Positions 14,221 to 26,923 of a stretch of DNA of 64,000 nt are shown here, piece after piece. The notes under the pieces are model-generated. The model had not been told where the DNA came from and searched no databases. It saw nothing but the letters and a program-made list of their open reading frames with translations. The stretch spans positions 6,882,306-6,946,305 of the forward strand of contig OX030965.1 of the NCBI GenBank assembly GCA_943735955.1, given 5' to 3'. Position numbers and translations under genes: made by a program. Each line of letters begins with the position of its first letter. Position 1 is the first letter of the stretch. This stretch comes from Piscicola geometra. Its lineage: Eukaryota; Annelida; Clitellata; Hirudinida; Piscicolidae.

Positions 14221-17200
14221 TTACTTTTGCCTGGGAGTGAAGGTGATCTTGAGGGGTCTGGAAGGTGCTGGGAAGGATTTGTTGACGGAGAAGACGGGAG
14301 AAGAGTCGGCTGACGTCATTCGGAAATGTTTGATGAGCTGGAATGGAAGAGTAGTTGAGTTGTAGCTTTGATAGTGAGTCTTTTATGTTCATAAAAACAG
14401 TAACTGAAAGCTAAAACAATGGCGCCTTCACCCCTCTATTTATTTATCAAACCTTTCCTTCAGCCACCCATTCATTCATTCAGCCATCCAACAATTCACC
14501 AACCTATGCATTAATGCACCCACAATGCACCAACCCATGCATCAATACACCCACAATGCACCAACCCATGCACCAACTCACAATGCACACCAGCAAATGC
14601 AGCTCCAGCTCAGCCAGTCTCCTTCCAATGCACGACCGAGTGCCGAAACCAAAGGGCATCCATGCGAACTTGTGGCTGGCCCCCTCGCCACCCCCCTCCC
14701 CCCTCAACCATCGGTGTGGATTGAATTCCAGCGCATCTTTGAAATAATCCTCGCTACGTCCAATGCGGTAAGCGTTGAAGAAGACCAAAGTCTGTGTGGT
14801 GGTGGTGGTGGTGGTTTTGAGTGGTGTGAATGGTGGTTTTGAGTGGTGTGGATGGTGGTTTTGAGTGGTGTGGATGGTGGTTTGTTGGGAGTGGTGTGGA
14901 TGGTGGTTTGTTGGGAGTGGTGTGGATGGTGGTTTGTTGGGAGTGGTGTGGATGATGAATTGTTGGTGATGTGGATGATGATGGATGGTGGATTGCTGGG
15001 GAGTGGTGGATGAGGATGATGGAATACTGGCACGAGATGGATGCTGAAAGGTGGTTGAATGATGGATTTAAAAACTCAAAGTTATCCTCCCCACCCACCA
15101 ACCCCCTTCGGCACCCGGTAGTTCGACAACACCAAATCCTCAGCAGTGATGCGTGGAATCATCGCCACAACTGGATATAATCTGTGTGGTTGTGTGCGTG
15201 TATGTAAGTGTGCGTTTGTGTACGTGTGTGGCTTTACGTTTGTGATAACATTAACAATCTTTTATCTGTTCTCCAACTACGCAAATATCATATTCTTCAC
15301 ATACCTACTTCCACCATCATTCACCCACTTACTTCCACCATCATTCACCCACCTATCTCTATAATCTTTAACCCACCTATTTCCACACCATTTGCCCCTT
15401 CTCCTTTTCCTCCCCACATTCATCCCCACCCCTCCATCACCGAATCTCCGAACCTCAGGGTTTCTTTGACAACAGCCCTGACCAGAGAAACCTTCTCCAG
15501 GTCTTCCATGCAGTGCGGTTCACCTTCAGGCAGTTTTGAGATTTGTTGGAAGAGTTCCTCTTGCAGTTCGGGCTGCTGAACCAGTTCGTGGATGAGCCAC
15601 AGCATCGTCGTCGAAGTCTGTGGGGGGAGGTTTAGTTCTTGTGTACGTGTAAGGGATTAATGAATGGAAAGTTGATACAGAAGAGCACAAAATGTAACAT
15701 TGAAAAAGAATATTTTAAATATTAATCCTTTCAAAACTTGAGAAGAAATATAAATGAAACATCGACAAGAAAGATGAGTTTGAGCAAAGTCAACATCAAT
15801 CACGCCACTGCACCAACGGTCTCCACAGCTCCCAGAACCAGTTCGTTGATGTTGCCACACATCTCGTCCTCTGTCAAGCCTGAACTCAGCAAATGCCTGA
15901 TGAAGCCATGGTCATCATCAGCACCACTTGCATCATTATCAACACCAGCAGCGTCTTGAGCCACTAGTTTCTTCAGCTTAGCTCCAATGATGGCTTTGGC
16001 TGAGAGAAAGTTTGTAAGTTTGGTTTACAGCATTTTTTAAGTTCATGTTTTTTCAAAAATGTTAAAATGTCCTTTAATAAAGTTGAAATATCCATTATAA
16101 TAAATAAATTTTCAGTCTTTATGACGCATTTAAACTCTTCCAAACTGGACTAAAAATTATGCTAATAATAATTAATAATAAATATAAAACAATGCATATT
16201 TATTCTCTCAAAGCTCCCTCACCACCACCACCACCACCACCACCACTACCACCACCACCACCACCACCACCACCACCACCACCACCACCACCACTAACAC
16301 CACCACCACCACCACACACTAGTCTTAGTGACAGTCATCCAGCTTTCGGTCAACAAACTGTGCCATCTCGGCAAGAAAATCTTGTTGAACCAGGTTGGAA
16401 TGAAGAAGAGGTGGTTGGTGCTGATGAAGATGTTCTGTACCGCCTCGATCAACTCCGTCTTGTCGGCACTCGCTTCGGCCCCTCCCAGACGTGTTTCGTA
16501 CACCACGAAGCCCGATGCTGGTGGTGGTAGTGGTGGTGTTGTGATGGGAGATGTTGGTGGTGGTAGTGGTGGTGTTGTGATGGGAGATGTTGGTGGTGGT
16601 AGTAGTGGTGTTGTGATGGGAGATGTTGGTGGTGGTGTTGTGATGGGAGATGCTGGTGGTGGTGTTGTGATGGGAGATGCTGGTGGTGTTAGTGGTGGTG
16701 TTGTGATGGGAGATGTTGGTGGTGGTAGTAGTGGTGTTGTGATGGGAGATGTTGGTGGTGGTAGTAGTGGTGTTGTGATGGGAGATGTTGGTGGTGTTAG
16801 TGGTGGTGTTGTGATGGGAGATGTTGGTGGTGGTAGTGGTGGTGTTGTGATGGGAGATGTTGGTGGTGGTAGTGGTGGTTTTGTGATGGGAGATGTTGGT
16901 GGTGTTAGTGGTGGTGTTGTGATGGGAGATGTTGGTGGTGGTGTTGTGATGGGAGATGCTGGTGGTGGTAGTGGTGGTGTTGTGATGGGAGATGCTGGTG
17001 GTGGTAGTGGTGGTGTTGTGATGGGAGATGTTGGTGGTGGTAGTGGTGGTGTTGTGATGGGAGATGCTGGTGGTGGTAGTGGTGGTGTTGTGATGGGAGA
17101 TGTTGGTGGTGGTAGTGGTGGTGTTGTGATGGGAGATGTTGGTGGTGGTAGTAATGGTGTTGTGATGGGAGATGTTGGTGGTGGTAGTAGTGGTTATGTC

Positions 17201-18156
17201 ATGGAAGATGTTGGTGGTATAATTACTACCATTATCATAATCATCGTCATCATCATCATCACAACCCACCCCTCTCTCATCATGCTCATCATCACCACAC
17301 CCATGGACTTACACTCAATAGCCCAGCGAAAAAGTTTCTTTTCCAACTCAGGCAGGAATGGCTGGTTGGCTTGCTTACTGGCCTCCACCTTGGCGACCAG
17401 TTCCATGGCGATGCTCTTGAACTCGCCAAAGTAGGCACTCACAAAGTCCTTCCTTAGCATCCTCTTGTCCAACTGACTCCTCAGCCGCTTCCACTGCTCC
17501 CCCTCCCTGGTGTTGATGATGATGATGTGATGATGATGGTGATGCTGATGGTGATGATGATGAGGAGGAGGAGGAGGAAGTTGAGGGGGAGGAGAACCAT
17601 GGAAATGACGGTAATGATGTTATTGATGATTATGAATATAAAATAAGAAAGAGAATGATGATAATAATACTATTAAAATTTGAGTGTTAACCCACTCAAG
17701 CAAGACCCCCTTGGCGAGTTTGAACTCCTCCTTGAACCACAACCAGGGCTCCAAGTTGATCCTCTTGGGGTACTTGCCTTCATGCCTCAACACCGTCTCC
17801 ACATCCTCCGCCCTGCTCAACTGCACCATGCTGTCCTTCAAGTCCACTCTGTAGATCGGACCGTAAACGTCGAATCTTGCAGCGTTGATTTCGTGCATTT
17901 GGTCGATGTTTCGGATGATCGAAGGAACCATGTAGAGGTTCTTGAGGAGAGGAAGTCGTTTCGGACCTGGAATTTCCGAAAAGTCTTTGATGGCTTGTCG
18001 TTGCTGGATGCATCTCGAGGTAAATCTGTTTGTTACTGATGCTTGCAGGAGGAGTTTATAGAAGTTTGCTAATGATGCGTTTGTGTGGATGGTTTTTGAA
18101 AGTTTGTACATCTTGAACAGTTGAATAGGTTTATTGACATGTAAAAATAAATGCAC
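14221..18156 (-). CDS. Mitochondrial-clan cytochrome P450
   Basis: Eight exons in phase, 534 codons: 17696-18156, 17313-17506, 16320-16517, 15809-15999, 15454-15617, 15103-15181, 14591-14791, 14221-14337. The product is a heme monooxygenase. The basic, Ser/Thr-rich N terminus before FSEIPGPKRLPLL resembles a matrix-targeting presequence rather than a microsomal anchor. Landmarks in order: proline-rich IPGP; WKRLRSQLDKRML (C-helix); I-helix GAVETVGATSTTML, split by an intron after VGA; K-helix ETLR completed across a splice (AG|A) and followed by LYPVVAMIPRI; the PERF-like region FNPHRW; the heme loop FGFGTRSCIGRR with the axial Cys; last exon LIKHFRMTSADSS. The family resembles invertebrate mitochondrial P450s (CYP10/12/44-like); no finer assignment is possible. 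A second Met at 18111 could also start translation. Confidence 0.93.
14793..14960. repeat. GGTGGT and GAGTGGTGTGGATGGTGG repeat in P450 intron
   Basis: Units of 20-27 bp follow a (GGT)5 tract. On the gene's sense (minus) strand this is CCACCACC and CCACACCACTC directly upstream of the acceptor of the 14591-14791 exon, while the donor end of the same intron reads GTTGGTGGGTGGGG. Confidence 0.8.
16216..16317. repeat. (CCA)n microsatellite at P450 splice donor
   Basis: About 30 CCA triplets with a few CTA/ACA interruptions. On the sense (minus) strand the tract is (GGT)n starting a few bases after the donor of the 16320-16517 exon. Confidence 0.9.
16519..17215. repeat. 36-bp minisatellite in P450 intron
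   Basis: About 20 copies of a unit containing GTTGTGATGGGAGATG and GGTGGTGGTAGTGGT, mostly 36 bp with shorter 24-bp copies. It starts at the acceptor of the 16320-16517 exon, so the sense strand (CCACCACTACCACC...) is the 3' end of the intron. Long open frames (repeating GGGSGGVVMGDV) are a by-product of the multiple-of-three unit. Confidence 0.93.
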
Positions 18157-18394
18157 AAATCGATTGTAAAAGTTAAAAAATTTATAAAAAAATATGTATT
18201 TCCTAATATTCCTTAATAATTATCTTTGACAAAAAACTACGATGAACCATTACGTAATTTTATCGACGATAGTTAAGCTGCCAACAGAGTTTAAGACTCG
18301 TTTGGTAAAAACTCGATTAAAAATTGTTGAAATTGTTAAAACAAATGACATTAAAACGTGAATAAATTATATTTTTGAATGTTTTCATTTTGCA

Positions 18395-19229
18395 TTAATC
18401 AATGCTAACGACATTTGTGTCCTCATTTCCGCACGCAACCCTCTTTCCCTTGTAGCTTCCAGTTAACTCATCCAAGTCTTCAAACACTTTTACCTCACTC
18501 ACTCTTTCATCATTCTTTTTCTTCTTCACTCTATCATCATTATCACCAACACCATCATTATCGTCATCGTCATCACAATGATCAACGTCATCATCATCAT
18601 CCAAATAAAGATTTCTGTGGCAGAGATTGAAGGAATGAGGGTGATGATGGTGAAGATGATGGTGCTGATGATGATGCTGATTGTTGTTGATTGCATGTTG
18701 TGTAGGCTGCAATTTGTGAAGATTGTCTGTGAAGGAATTCTTCAAGTGGTTGTTACTGTTGTTGTTGTTTGTGTTGTTGTTGTTTGTGGTGTCATTTTCT
18801 GTGTTGTTGTTGCTTGTGCTGTTGATTTTGGTGTTGTTTGTGTTGTTGTTTGCGGTGTTGTTTGTATTTTTGTTGAGGTGAATTGTCTTGTTTATTTGCG
18901 TGGTGTTATTAGCAGTCGCTACAAGGTTTGTTGAAATTTTGTTGTTGTTGTTGTTACTGCTGTTGTTACTTTGAGTGTTACAATTACGTTTGATGCTGTT
19001 GGCATCATCGTTAAGTGAATCGTCAGTATTACTGTTGTTGTTGTTGTTGTTTTTCCTACTTGTTGTGTTGTATTTCTTACTCGCTTTAAGTTTTTTTCCA
19101 CATGTGTTGTTGTTGTTGTCGTTATTTTCTTTATTTGTTGAGTTGTTGTGGTTGTTGCTCTCTCGTTTATCCAGTTGTTGTTGCGCCACATCCTGTTGAG
19201 AAGATGACTTCTCGATCTTGTTTTCTTTT
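18395..19229 (-). CDS. Orphan Asn-rich exon, hypothetical
   Basis: An open frame of 278 codons behind a good acceptor (TTTCAG at 19230-19235), entered in phase 2, ending in TAA at 18395-18397. It begins KENKIEKSSSQQD, continues with long Asn/Thr runs, a His-rich segment, an Asp-rich segment (LDDDDDVDHCDDDDD) and a non-repetitive charged end (EDLDELTGSYKGKRVACG). Mixed AAC/AAT codons and the unique C-terminal part suggest a real terminal exon rather than a microsatellite. No domain is recognised. It lies between the P450 and the stop of the Lhx gene; it could be an alternative 3' exon of Lhx or the end of an unseen small gene. Confidence 0.4.
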
Positions 19230-20478
19230 CTGAAAGTTTTTTACACTTTTTTGTTTTGTAAAATAAAAATTAATTAATGAGATTTAATCGTTCGAAAAAT
19301 ATACCCAGATGTATGCAAATTGAATATGACAGATAATTTAAAAGACTTAAGTTACAACGAAGGTTACTTTGAATTAAACATATAAAGTTATACATTTGAA
19401 AATTCGAGAAATTAAATTTATTGAATAATAATGCGCTATAAAATTCAATTGTGGTCACGTGCTCGTCAATCATCTTCCCTAATTGGCTGTGACCACTGAA
19501 TGCCTGATAGTGATGTTATCGTCGTAATAAGCCATTAACTTTATGTGTATGTGTTTCGTATCTTTATGTGTTTTCTTTTTTACCTCTATGTGTATGTGTT
19601 TTTGTACCTCTATGTGTATGTGTTTTTGTATCTCTATGTGTGCTCTTTTATATCCTTATGTGTGTATGTGTGTTAATGTATTTAATTGTATGTTTTGTGT
19701 CTTTCTGCATATACCATAAAATACTAAAATTTTCGGACATTTATAATTTTAGAACTTTATAATTTTTTTGGCGCCAATATTCGGACATAGTTTTTTAACC
19801 GTCTGTTTTAACTCCAATGGCAGCAAATAAAAATTCTTTGAAATACATTTAGAATTTCGAACATTGAAAAAAATGAAATTTGAAAAATCTTGGTATTTTT
19901 CTTTCTATATTCACATACAAAAAAGCATAAAAACACACATAATCTTCTCAAAAGATACAGAATAGAAAATAGGGATGGAGTGAACAATAAATTATATAGC
20001 ACTGCATCATTAAGGAAGAGAATCTTCTCCGTCATCCTACGTCATCATCATCATCAGGAACACCATGTGATCATCTCTTGAAGTGGCGTTATGGCATTTG
20101 AATTGCAATGTCTTGCTACATGTCTTCTAGTATGTCTTGTTATGTTTATATGTCTTGTGTTTTAATTTTTAAACTTTTTTTGTGTTGTAATATTTTGTTT
20201 TTTTATTGTTAAAATATTTTTTATTTTCTAACCTTATATGACATATTATGTATAATTCTGTTTATTATTTAATAAGATGATTTTTTTGTAATTTATTGAA
20301 ACACACATACACATACATGTATGTGTGCAATACTAAATATTAAATATTTAAATCATTCTAATATTCACTATTAAATACTAAATACTAAATATTAAATATT
20401 TGAATCATTCTAATATTCACTATTAAATACTAAATATTAAATATTTAAATGAATCTAATATTCACTATCTGAATTCAC
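19230..20478. other. AT-rich region with a tandem repeat of about 50-60 bp
   Basis: No coding sequence recognised. Near-identical blocks built from TAAATATT, AATCATTCTAATATTCACTATTAAATAC occur about three times between 20330 and 20470, just downstream of the Lhx stop codon (gene on the minus strand). Confidence 0.55.
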
Positions 20479-20539
20479 TCACTCATTTGTGTCGCTGACG
20501 GAGGAATTGGTTGAGAGCGTTTTTAAAGATGGGTCTTGG

Positions 20540-20583
<44 letters not shown>

Positions 20584-23500
20584 GCTGTTGTTGTTGTTGT
20601 TGTTGTTGCTGTTGTTGTTGTTGTTGTTTTTGGTGTTGGGATCATCGATAGTTATTGAGTTGTTGCTGATTGTTTTGTTGTTGTTGTTGTTGTTGTTGTT
20701 CGCTTGTTGAGAATGAGAGTAGAACTTGTAGTTGTGGTAGTTGTAGGAGTGGTAGTTGTTGATGTTGTGGTCGTTGGTCTCATTGATGTCGTATTTGTTG
20801 TTGTTGTTGATGACATCATACTTATTATTATTGTTGTTGTTGTTGTTTACGTCGTATTTAATTGCGTCATCTTCATTGTTGTTGTTGTTGAACTTGTTGT
20901 AGGAGAGAAGGGGAGGAGTTTGAAAGAAGAAATGGTCGTTGACAAGGTTGTCATGGTAGCAGAAGATCGACTGCTGTGATTGGACGGCGAGGTTCGATTG
21001 GTGGAGCGGGGCGTGAAAGGAAGCGTGTTCATTGGCCATTGAAGGAAGGAGGGAAGAGGAGGATGAAGATGAGGATGACGTTGATGAGTGGGATGATGAT
21101 GATTGGTGCTTCTTCTGGCGAGCTCGTGAGTTCTGGAACCAAACCTTTGATTGCATCGGTGCTACGTTGTATCGTATTTTCAGCACAACCAGCCAACAAA
21201 AAACAACTTCTTTACCACTTTTGCATTTTCACAGTCACATCAACATCAATCTTCACCACAACATTACATTTAAACACCACCAAACCACCACTCCAATCCT
21301 CCACTAAATCACCATTCCAATCCCCCCACCAAACCACCTAAGAAGGCCCACCAAACCACATAAAAAGCCCCACCAAACCTCCACTAAACCACCACGGCCT
21401 CTTCCCCCACCGCACCTGGGTGACCCTCTTCGACAGACCAGTCTGATGAGCGATCCTCTCGAGGTCTTGGCCGTCAGGGTTGCTGTCGATGCGGAAGTTC
21501 GCGTGCAGGACCCTCAACTGGTCTTCGGTGAACGAGGTGCGAATTCGTTTGGTCTTTTGCTGATTCTGCGACTGCAGCTTCGACCCTTCTGTGCATCCTT
21601 CGCTTTCTGTGTGATGAGAGTGGAGGGGAGGGGAGGGAAGGGGGGAGAAGGGGGGGGAAAGGGGGGGAAGGAAGGGATGAGGGGGGGAGAGAGAGTTAGA
21701 GGGAGGAGGGGGAGATGAGAAGGGGAGAGGGGAGGGGAGGGGAGAGTGAGAGAGTTAGAGGAAGTGTGGATGATGAAACAGAATGGAGGTATAGGGGTCA
21801 GCGGGTGGATAGCTGAGTGGTTTGTAGAGAAGAAGATGCTGCGGGGTTGATAATGATGGATTAGGTAAAAAAGAGTGAGCTGTGACAGTGTTAAAGAAGA
21901 GAAGGAAGATGAAAAAGAGTTGGAGGATGAGAAGGAGGAGAAGGAAGAGAAGAAGAGGAGTGGGTTGAGTTGAGTTTGTATTCAATTGATTTGAAGACTT
22001 CATTATCTAGACGTAACATCTGTACACGCATCTAAGGCATCTTTGATGTGCCTTGGTGGGTGGCCAGGAATGCAGGGGGCGGTGTTTCCTTCTAAAACAC
22101 TCCGTTTCCATGTGTTTGTGTGCTTCAATTTAGCAATTTTTCTGCCCGTGTGTGTTCTTGTCTTCAGTCGGAAAAGAGCTCTTATAAGACTGTACTTGTA
22201 CTTAGTACAAGCTCGATTTCAACTCTATTGTTTAAAGCGATGGTTAAGAAGTTATTTATAAATGTCATAATAATAATAGCACACATAAAATATTTTTTTA
22301 AATCCTAAACTCTCGCTTCTGATGTTTTTTGCACTGGTTTGAATCATTAGAAAGCACACATTTCCACTCGCTAACCCCATGAAACTACGTCACAAAATTG
22401 CATTAAAAAAATATTAATTTAAAACAACTTCATGAATAAATCACGAAAACAAATCTCTAAACTTTCGAATAAAAAGTTAATTATATTTAAGCCTTAATAA
22501 ATGTTCAAACTTTCGTTTAATTTAAAATAAATAAAACAAATTCGAATATTTCAAGGGCACACAGGCCATGAGATAAGGCCTTTTTATTTCAGATTGAGAA
22601 TGGAGGGATGAGGAATGGTGGGTCAAGGTTAAGAGGAGTGATGGACCCAGGACAGTGGAGGTTAAAGTGAGCGCTAGAAAATACTTATCGTGACATCACT
22701 CCTACGTCACCTTCGCAGTGACCTGTGCGCATGCACTGTCGATTCTTCACTCCATCTTACGTTGTCATCCATCAAAACTTATTTTTTTTTTTATTTATAA
22801 AAAACTATTTTTTTCTTATTATAACATTTATTAAAATCTTTTTGATTAATTAATCATTCAAATTCTGCCCACTTTCCACAACCGCGCCAACCTGTGTCGT
22901 TTGCCGCAGAAAAAGACTCCACAAAGTGCACCTTGGTGGGTGAGATGATGATGATGAAGATGAGGTTGATTGTGGCATAATGATGATGGTAGTGATAATG
23001 GGAAGATTGTCGTGATGGTGAAGAAGGTGGTGAGAACGATGCTGAGAATGATGGTTAAATGATCGAAGCTGAAGTTTTTTTTAGATCAAAAATTTCAAAA
23101 TCCATCTATCATACTTTCATGCATCCATGTATCCATCCATCCATGCATCCACCCCTCCAGAACCTACCTTACACAAGAGCTTATCATCGTGCAGGGCGAA
23201 TTCTTCTCCGGTGGAAAGTTGTCTCTTGCAGCAGTCACAAGCGAAACAGGCCAGGTGGTAGAGGCTGTGTGGTGTGTGAAGGTGGTAGAGGCTGTGTGGT
23301 GGGTGAAGGTGGTAGAGGCTGTGTGGTGGGTGAAGGTGGTAGAGGCTGTGTGGTGGGTGAAGGTGGTAGAGGCTGTGTGGTGGGTGAAAGGTGGTAGAGG
23401 CTGTGTGGTGGGTGAAAGGTGGTAGAGGCTGTGTGGTGGGTGAAGGTGGTAGAGGCTGTGTGGTGGGTGAAGGTGGTAGAGGCTGTGTGTTGGGTGAAGG

Positions 23501-25122
23501 TGGTAGAGGCTGTGTGGTGGGTGAAGGTGGTAGAGGCTGTGTGGTGTGTGAAGGTGGTAGAGGCTGTGTGGTGGGTGAAGGTGGTAGAGGCTGTGTGGTG
23601 GGTGATGGTGGTAGAGGCTGTGTGGTGGGTGAAGGTGGTAGAGGCTGTGTGGTGGGTGAAGGTGGTAGAGGCTGTGTGGTGGGTGATGGTTTGGTGGGTT
23701 GGTGGGCGGGTGTTCCTGTGGTTGAGGGCTAAAGCACCAAAAAAAGATTGGTTTTGTTTTTTTATAATGTATTTTCGGTTGCTTAATTACAGGTTTGGGA
23801 AAAAAAGTTTACAAAATAAAGAAGAAATTTAAAAACACAAAGTATTATTTATTTTAAATAACTATTATAAACAATTAATTAATTAATTAAAAATTAATTA
23901 ACATTTTAACTCAATCATTAACTAACCGATGACGAGCCTTCCTCACCCAGTCAGTCGGGCCTAACTGTCTGTCACACTTGGAACAAGAGATGGGTTCGTG
24001 CCTGTGGTGGTGAAGATGATGGAGGTGGTGGTGATCGTAATGATGATGGTGGTGGTGGTGATGATGATATTGGTAGTGGTGGTGATGGTGATTATGATGA
24101 AGGAGATCATAGAGTATTAAATCTAAGAAAATAGAAAAAAACAGTAGTGAAGCAGAGAAAAGACTGAATGAGGAACTGGAAAAAGTAAAGAAATCAATGG
24201 TAGAAAAAACGGATGGATTATGAAAAATTGAAAAGAATAAAAAAACCAAAAGTTCGCAGAGTGCCATAAATTTAAAAATCTGCAAAAAAAATTTGCATAA
24301 AAAGATAACGAAAAAAAAGTATAAAAAAACGAAAAAAAGTTTTTATAAATTCCGCAAAAAGAGTGTAAGGGGGGCGTTGGTAGGCAGGAGCGACAAACAG
24401 CGGTACGAGGAATCCTAATATCGGCCATTGTTGCTCCTCATTCGATTATGCATGCTGATTTGGAGAGGTGGTGTGCTGGTGTTGTGGAGGTGTGGTGTGC
24501 TTGCTGTGTGGTTATGTGGTGTGGTTGCTGTGTTTTTGTGGGGTTTGGTGTGTTGTTTTTGTGGTTGTTGTTGTGGTTTTTGTGGTTTGGTGGTTGTTGT
24601 TGTGGTTGTGTTGTGTGGTTGGGAATAGACGTTTTGAGTTGAAGTTGTAGTTGCTTGAGAGTTTTACTGTTTTTAAAGTTTTTAACCAAATTTGAGCAGA
24701 CTTATTTTTTATAATTATTAAAAAAATCTATATTAGAAAAAGATTTGAAAAAACTATAAGAAATACACACACACAAACATACACATAAACACCGACACAC
24801 ACACACAAACACGTTTTGAGTTGAATTTGTAGTTGCTTGAGAGTTTTACTGTTTTTAAAGTTTTTAACCAAATTTGAGCAGACTTATTTTTCATAAGTAT
24901 TAAAAAAATCTATATTAGAAAAAGATTTGAAAAAACTATAAGAAATACACACACACAAACATACACATAAACACCGACACACACACACAAACACGCACAC
25001 AAACACACACACACACAGACACACACACAAACACACACAAACACACACACACAAACACACACACACACACACAGACACACACAGACACACACAGACACAC
25101 ACACACACAAACACACACAAAT

Positions 25123-25171
<49 letters not shown>

Positions 25172-26923
25172 AACACACACACACAAACACACACACCAAC
25201 ACAAACACACACACACACTCACAGATAAGCAGACGCCAGCGCCAAGTTCATCAAAGTCACATGACCGGAAAAGCAAAACTACAAAAAAGATGGCCGACAG
25301 ATAAAACGGCGTCTCCGTTGATTGGCTGGTCAAAATCACGTGCTCGTAAATGAAGTTACTGCACATCATATGTCGCCCATTCATTCTTAACCTAATTCCT
25401 CTTTTCCTAATTTTATTTATTCTTTGGTGTTTTGCTAATATCTTGAATGTGAGTTGGCACCCAAGTTTTTTTATTGCAGGTGTGTTTTTGAATTGTTTTC
25501 GACTCTGAAAACATCATTTGTTCTGCAAATAAATGAAGACATTTTTTTCCCAATTTTACTTTACACTTTTTTTTATTCATCTATCTATATATCTATTCAC
25601 AACCTCATTCATCCATCTATCCATCCACTTGCTCATCCATCCATTTTTCATTCATCCATTTTCATCCATCCATTTTCATCCATCCATTTTTCATCCATCC
25701 ATTTTTTATCCATCCATTTTTCATCCATCCATTTTCATCCATCTATTTTTCATCCATCCATCCATCCATTCCTTCATCCATCATTCAATACATCCATTCA
25801 TTTGATTTCTCATCCACTCAAGCATACGTCATCAGCAACAATCGAATATCATCAGCGAGAAGCCGAAAGAAAACACAGAAAGTATTAACATTAAAAAGAT
25901 TTAAAGCATTTGTTAACATTATTTTATGTGGTGGTACTAATTTTAATTTTTCGAAACTATTAAGTATTTTTTATATTTTCACATTTTCGTTAATCATTCA
26001 TTCATTCAGCCTTCTTTTTATCTAATTATCCAGTCCATTCATTCACCCATCCATTCACTCACTCATCCACTCATTCACCCACTCACTCATTCACCCACTC
26101 ATCCATCCATCTCTCACCACTCCATCCATGCATCTCATAAGCATAACTTGGAACCACTGAAGCAAACACTAACCTCGTCCACTCCTTCGTTACGTTCTAC
26201 TTCGTTTTCAAAAATTTTTCTCATTTTTACTTTTTTTTTTTTGAATTCTATAAATAATCATGATAAATATATATATTTATTTTAAATTTGTCAAAAATTA
26301 TATGTTAATAAACTTTAATAAACTATTGGTAGCAGCTTCCCGCCAAAGAATCTCCACCTGACCCCCTATTTCAAGGAAGTACTATTCAACACTCTATCAC
26401 TTACCCATTCTCTTTTTAACTGACTACTTAATCATCATCTGTCAATTCCCTCATCCCACCCACAAAAACCCCAACTCAACCACCCATAATCTCTCAACCA
26501 CCCACAACCACCTACAACCACTCACCAACCCTTTTCATCCATCTCAACCCAACACCATATCTCAACCTCCATACAACCCTCTCTTTCCCCCCACCTCTCC
26601 CCCCTCTCTAAATCCCACACCCCATCCCTCCTCCATTCCACCAACACACCTCTGCAACGAATAGTCTTGCTTGCAGTAGATGTTGTCGGCCCTGCAGTAA
26701 CACGTGTCCTCGCCTTGCAACCTGACCTGACACACGCAACACCGGAAGCAAGATGGATGCCATCTTGACCTACTTCCCCGCACCCTCATCACGTGCCTGT
26801 CGGTGATGCCTTGACCACACCACCCGCACTGGTGGCACTCAGGATTGGTGGAGGAGGAGGAGGAAGAGGAAGAGGAGGGGGAGGAAGAGGAGGAGTCGTC
26901 GATGTTGTGAAAGGGGAGGGTGG
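20479..26923 (-). CDS. LIM-homeodomain factor, Lhx6/Lhx8/Arrowhead class
   Basis: Exons found: 26650-26923 (LIM1), 23927-24001 and 23168-23264 (LIM2, split by an intron), 21416-21606 and 20479-21144 (homeodomain and C terminus). LIM1 shows [21 protein letters not shown] and [11 protein letters not shown]2 shows [20 protein letters not shown] then [16 protein letters not shown] and [16 protein letters not shown], closely matching the Lhx6/8 LIM2. The homeodomain reads [34 protein letters not shown], then [13 protein letters not shown] after a phase-0 intron; [17 protein letters not shown] is the Arrowhead-type recognition helix. It is a nuclear DNA-binding regulator, in this class tied to neural or imaginal patterning. 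The C-terminal 150 residues are dominated by Ser and long Asn runs. A poly-Ser tract precedes LIM1. The start codon and the linker between 21606 and 23168 are not placed. Confidence 0.92.
22690..22742. promoter_or_regulatory. Possible CRE/NRF1-like module in Lhx intron
   Basis: Within 50 bases the intron holds GTGACATCAC, CTACGTCAC and TGCGCATGCAC (an NRF1-like palindrome) in otherwise AT-rich DNA. It could be an internal promoter or enhancer; there is no other evidence. Confidence 0.25.
23265..23695. repeat. 27-bp minisatellite carrying repeated splice acceptors
   Basis: About 16 copies of GGTAGAGGCTGTGTGGTGGGTGAAGGT (variants end in AAAGGT or ATGGT). On the Lhx sense strand each unit reads CACCCACCACACAG|CCTCTACC, that is, the acceptor and first bases of the adjoining LIM2 exon (23168-23264) are part of the unit. 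Confidence 0.93.
24631..24994. repeat. 182-bp direct tandem duplication
   Basis: A 182-bp segment starting GTTTTGAGTTGAA at 24631 recurs at 24813 with a few differences and includes the beginning of a CA-rich tract (AAATACACACACACAAACAT). It lies in an Lhx intron. Confidence 0.88.
24945..25220. repeat. Interrupted (CA)n tract
   Basis: CACACACAAACACACACAGACAC type sequence of about 270 bases; open frames here are artefacts of the dinucleotide repeat. Confidence 0.92.
25590..25812. repeat. Degenerate ATCCATCCATTTTTC repeat in Lhx intron
   Basis: Irregular CATCCATTTTTCATCCATCC copies. A looser ATTCACCCACTCATCC version continues at about 26040-26120. Both lie in the intron between LIM1 and LIM2 exons. 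Confidence 0.8.

Noticed and set aside
16328..17434. 368-codon plus-strand Gly-rich frame
   Set aside because: It is antisense to P450 exons and a 36-bp intronic repeat; the P450 model explains the non-repeat parts.
22870..22935. Possible extra Lhx exon after LIM2
   Set aside because: An open frame exists but no matching splice sites or conserved sequence could be shown.
24123..25384. Phe-rich and Cys/Val-rich frames in the Lhx intron
   Set aside because: AT-rich and CA-repeat DNA; no codon structure, and LIM exons flank the region.
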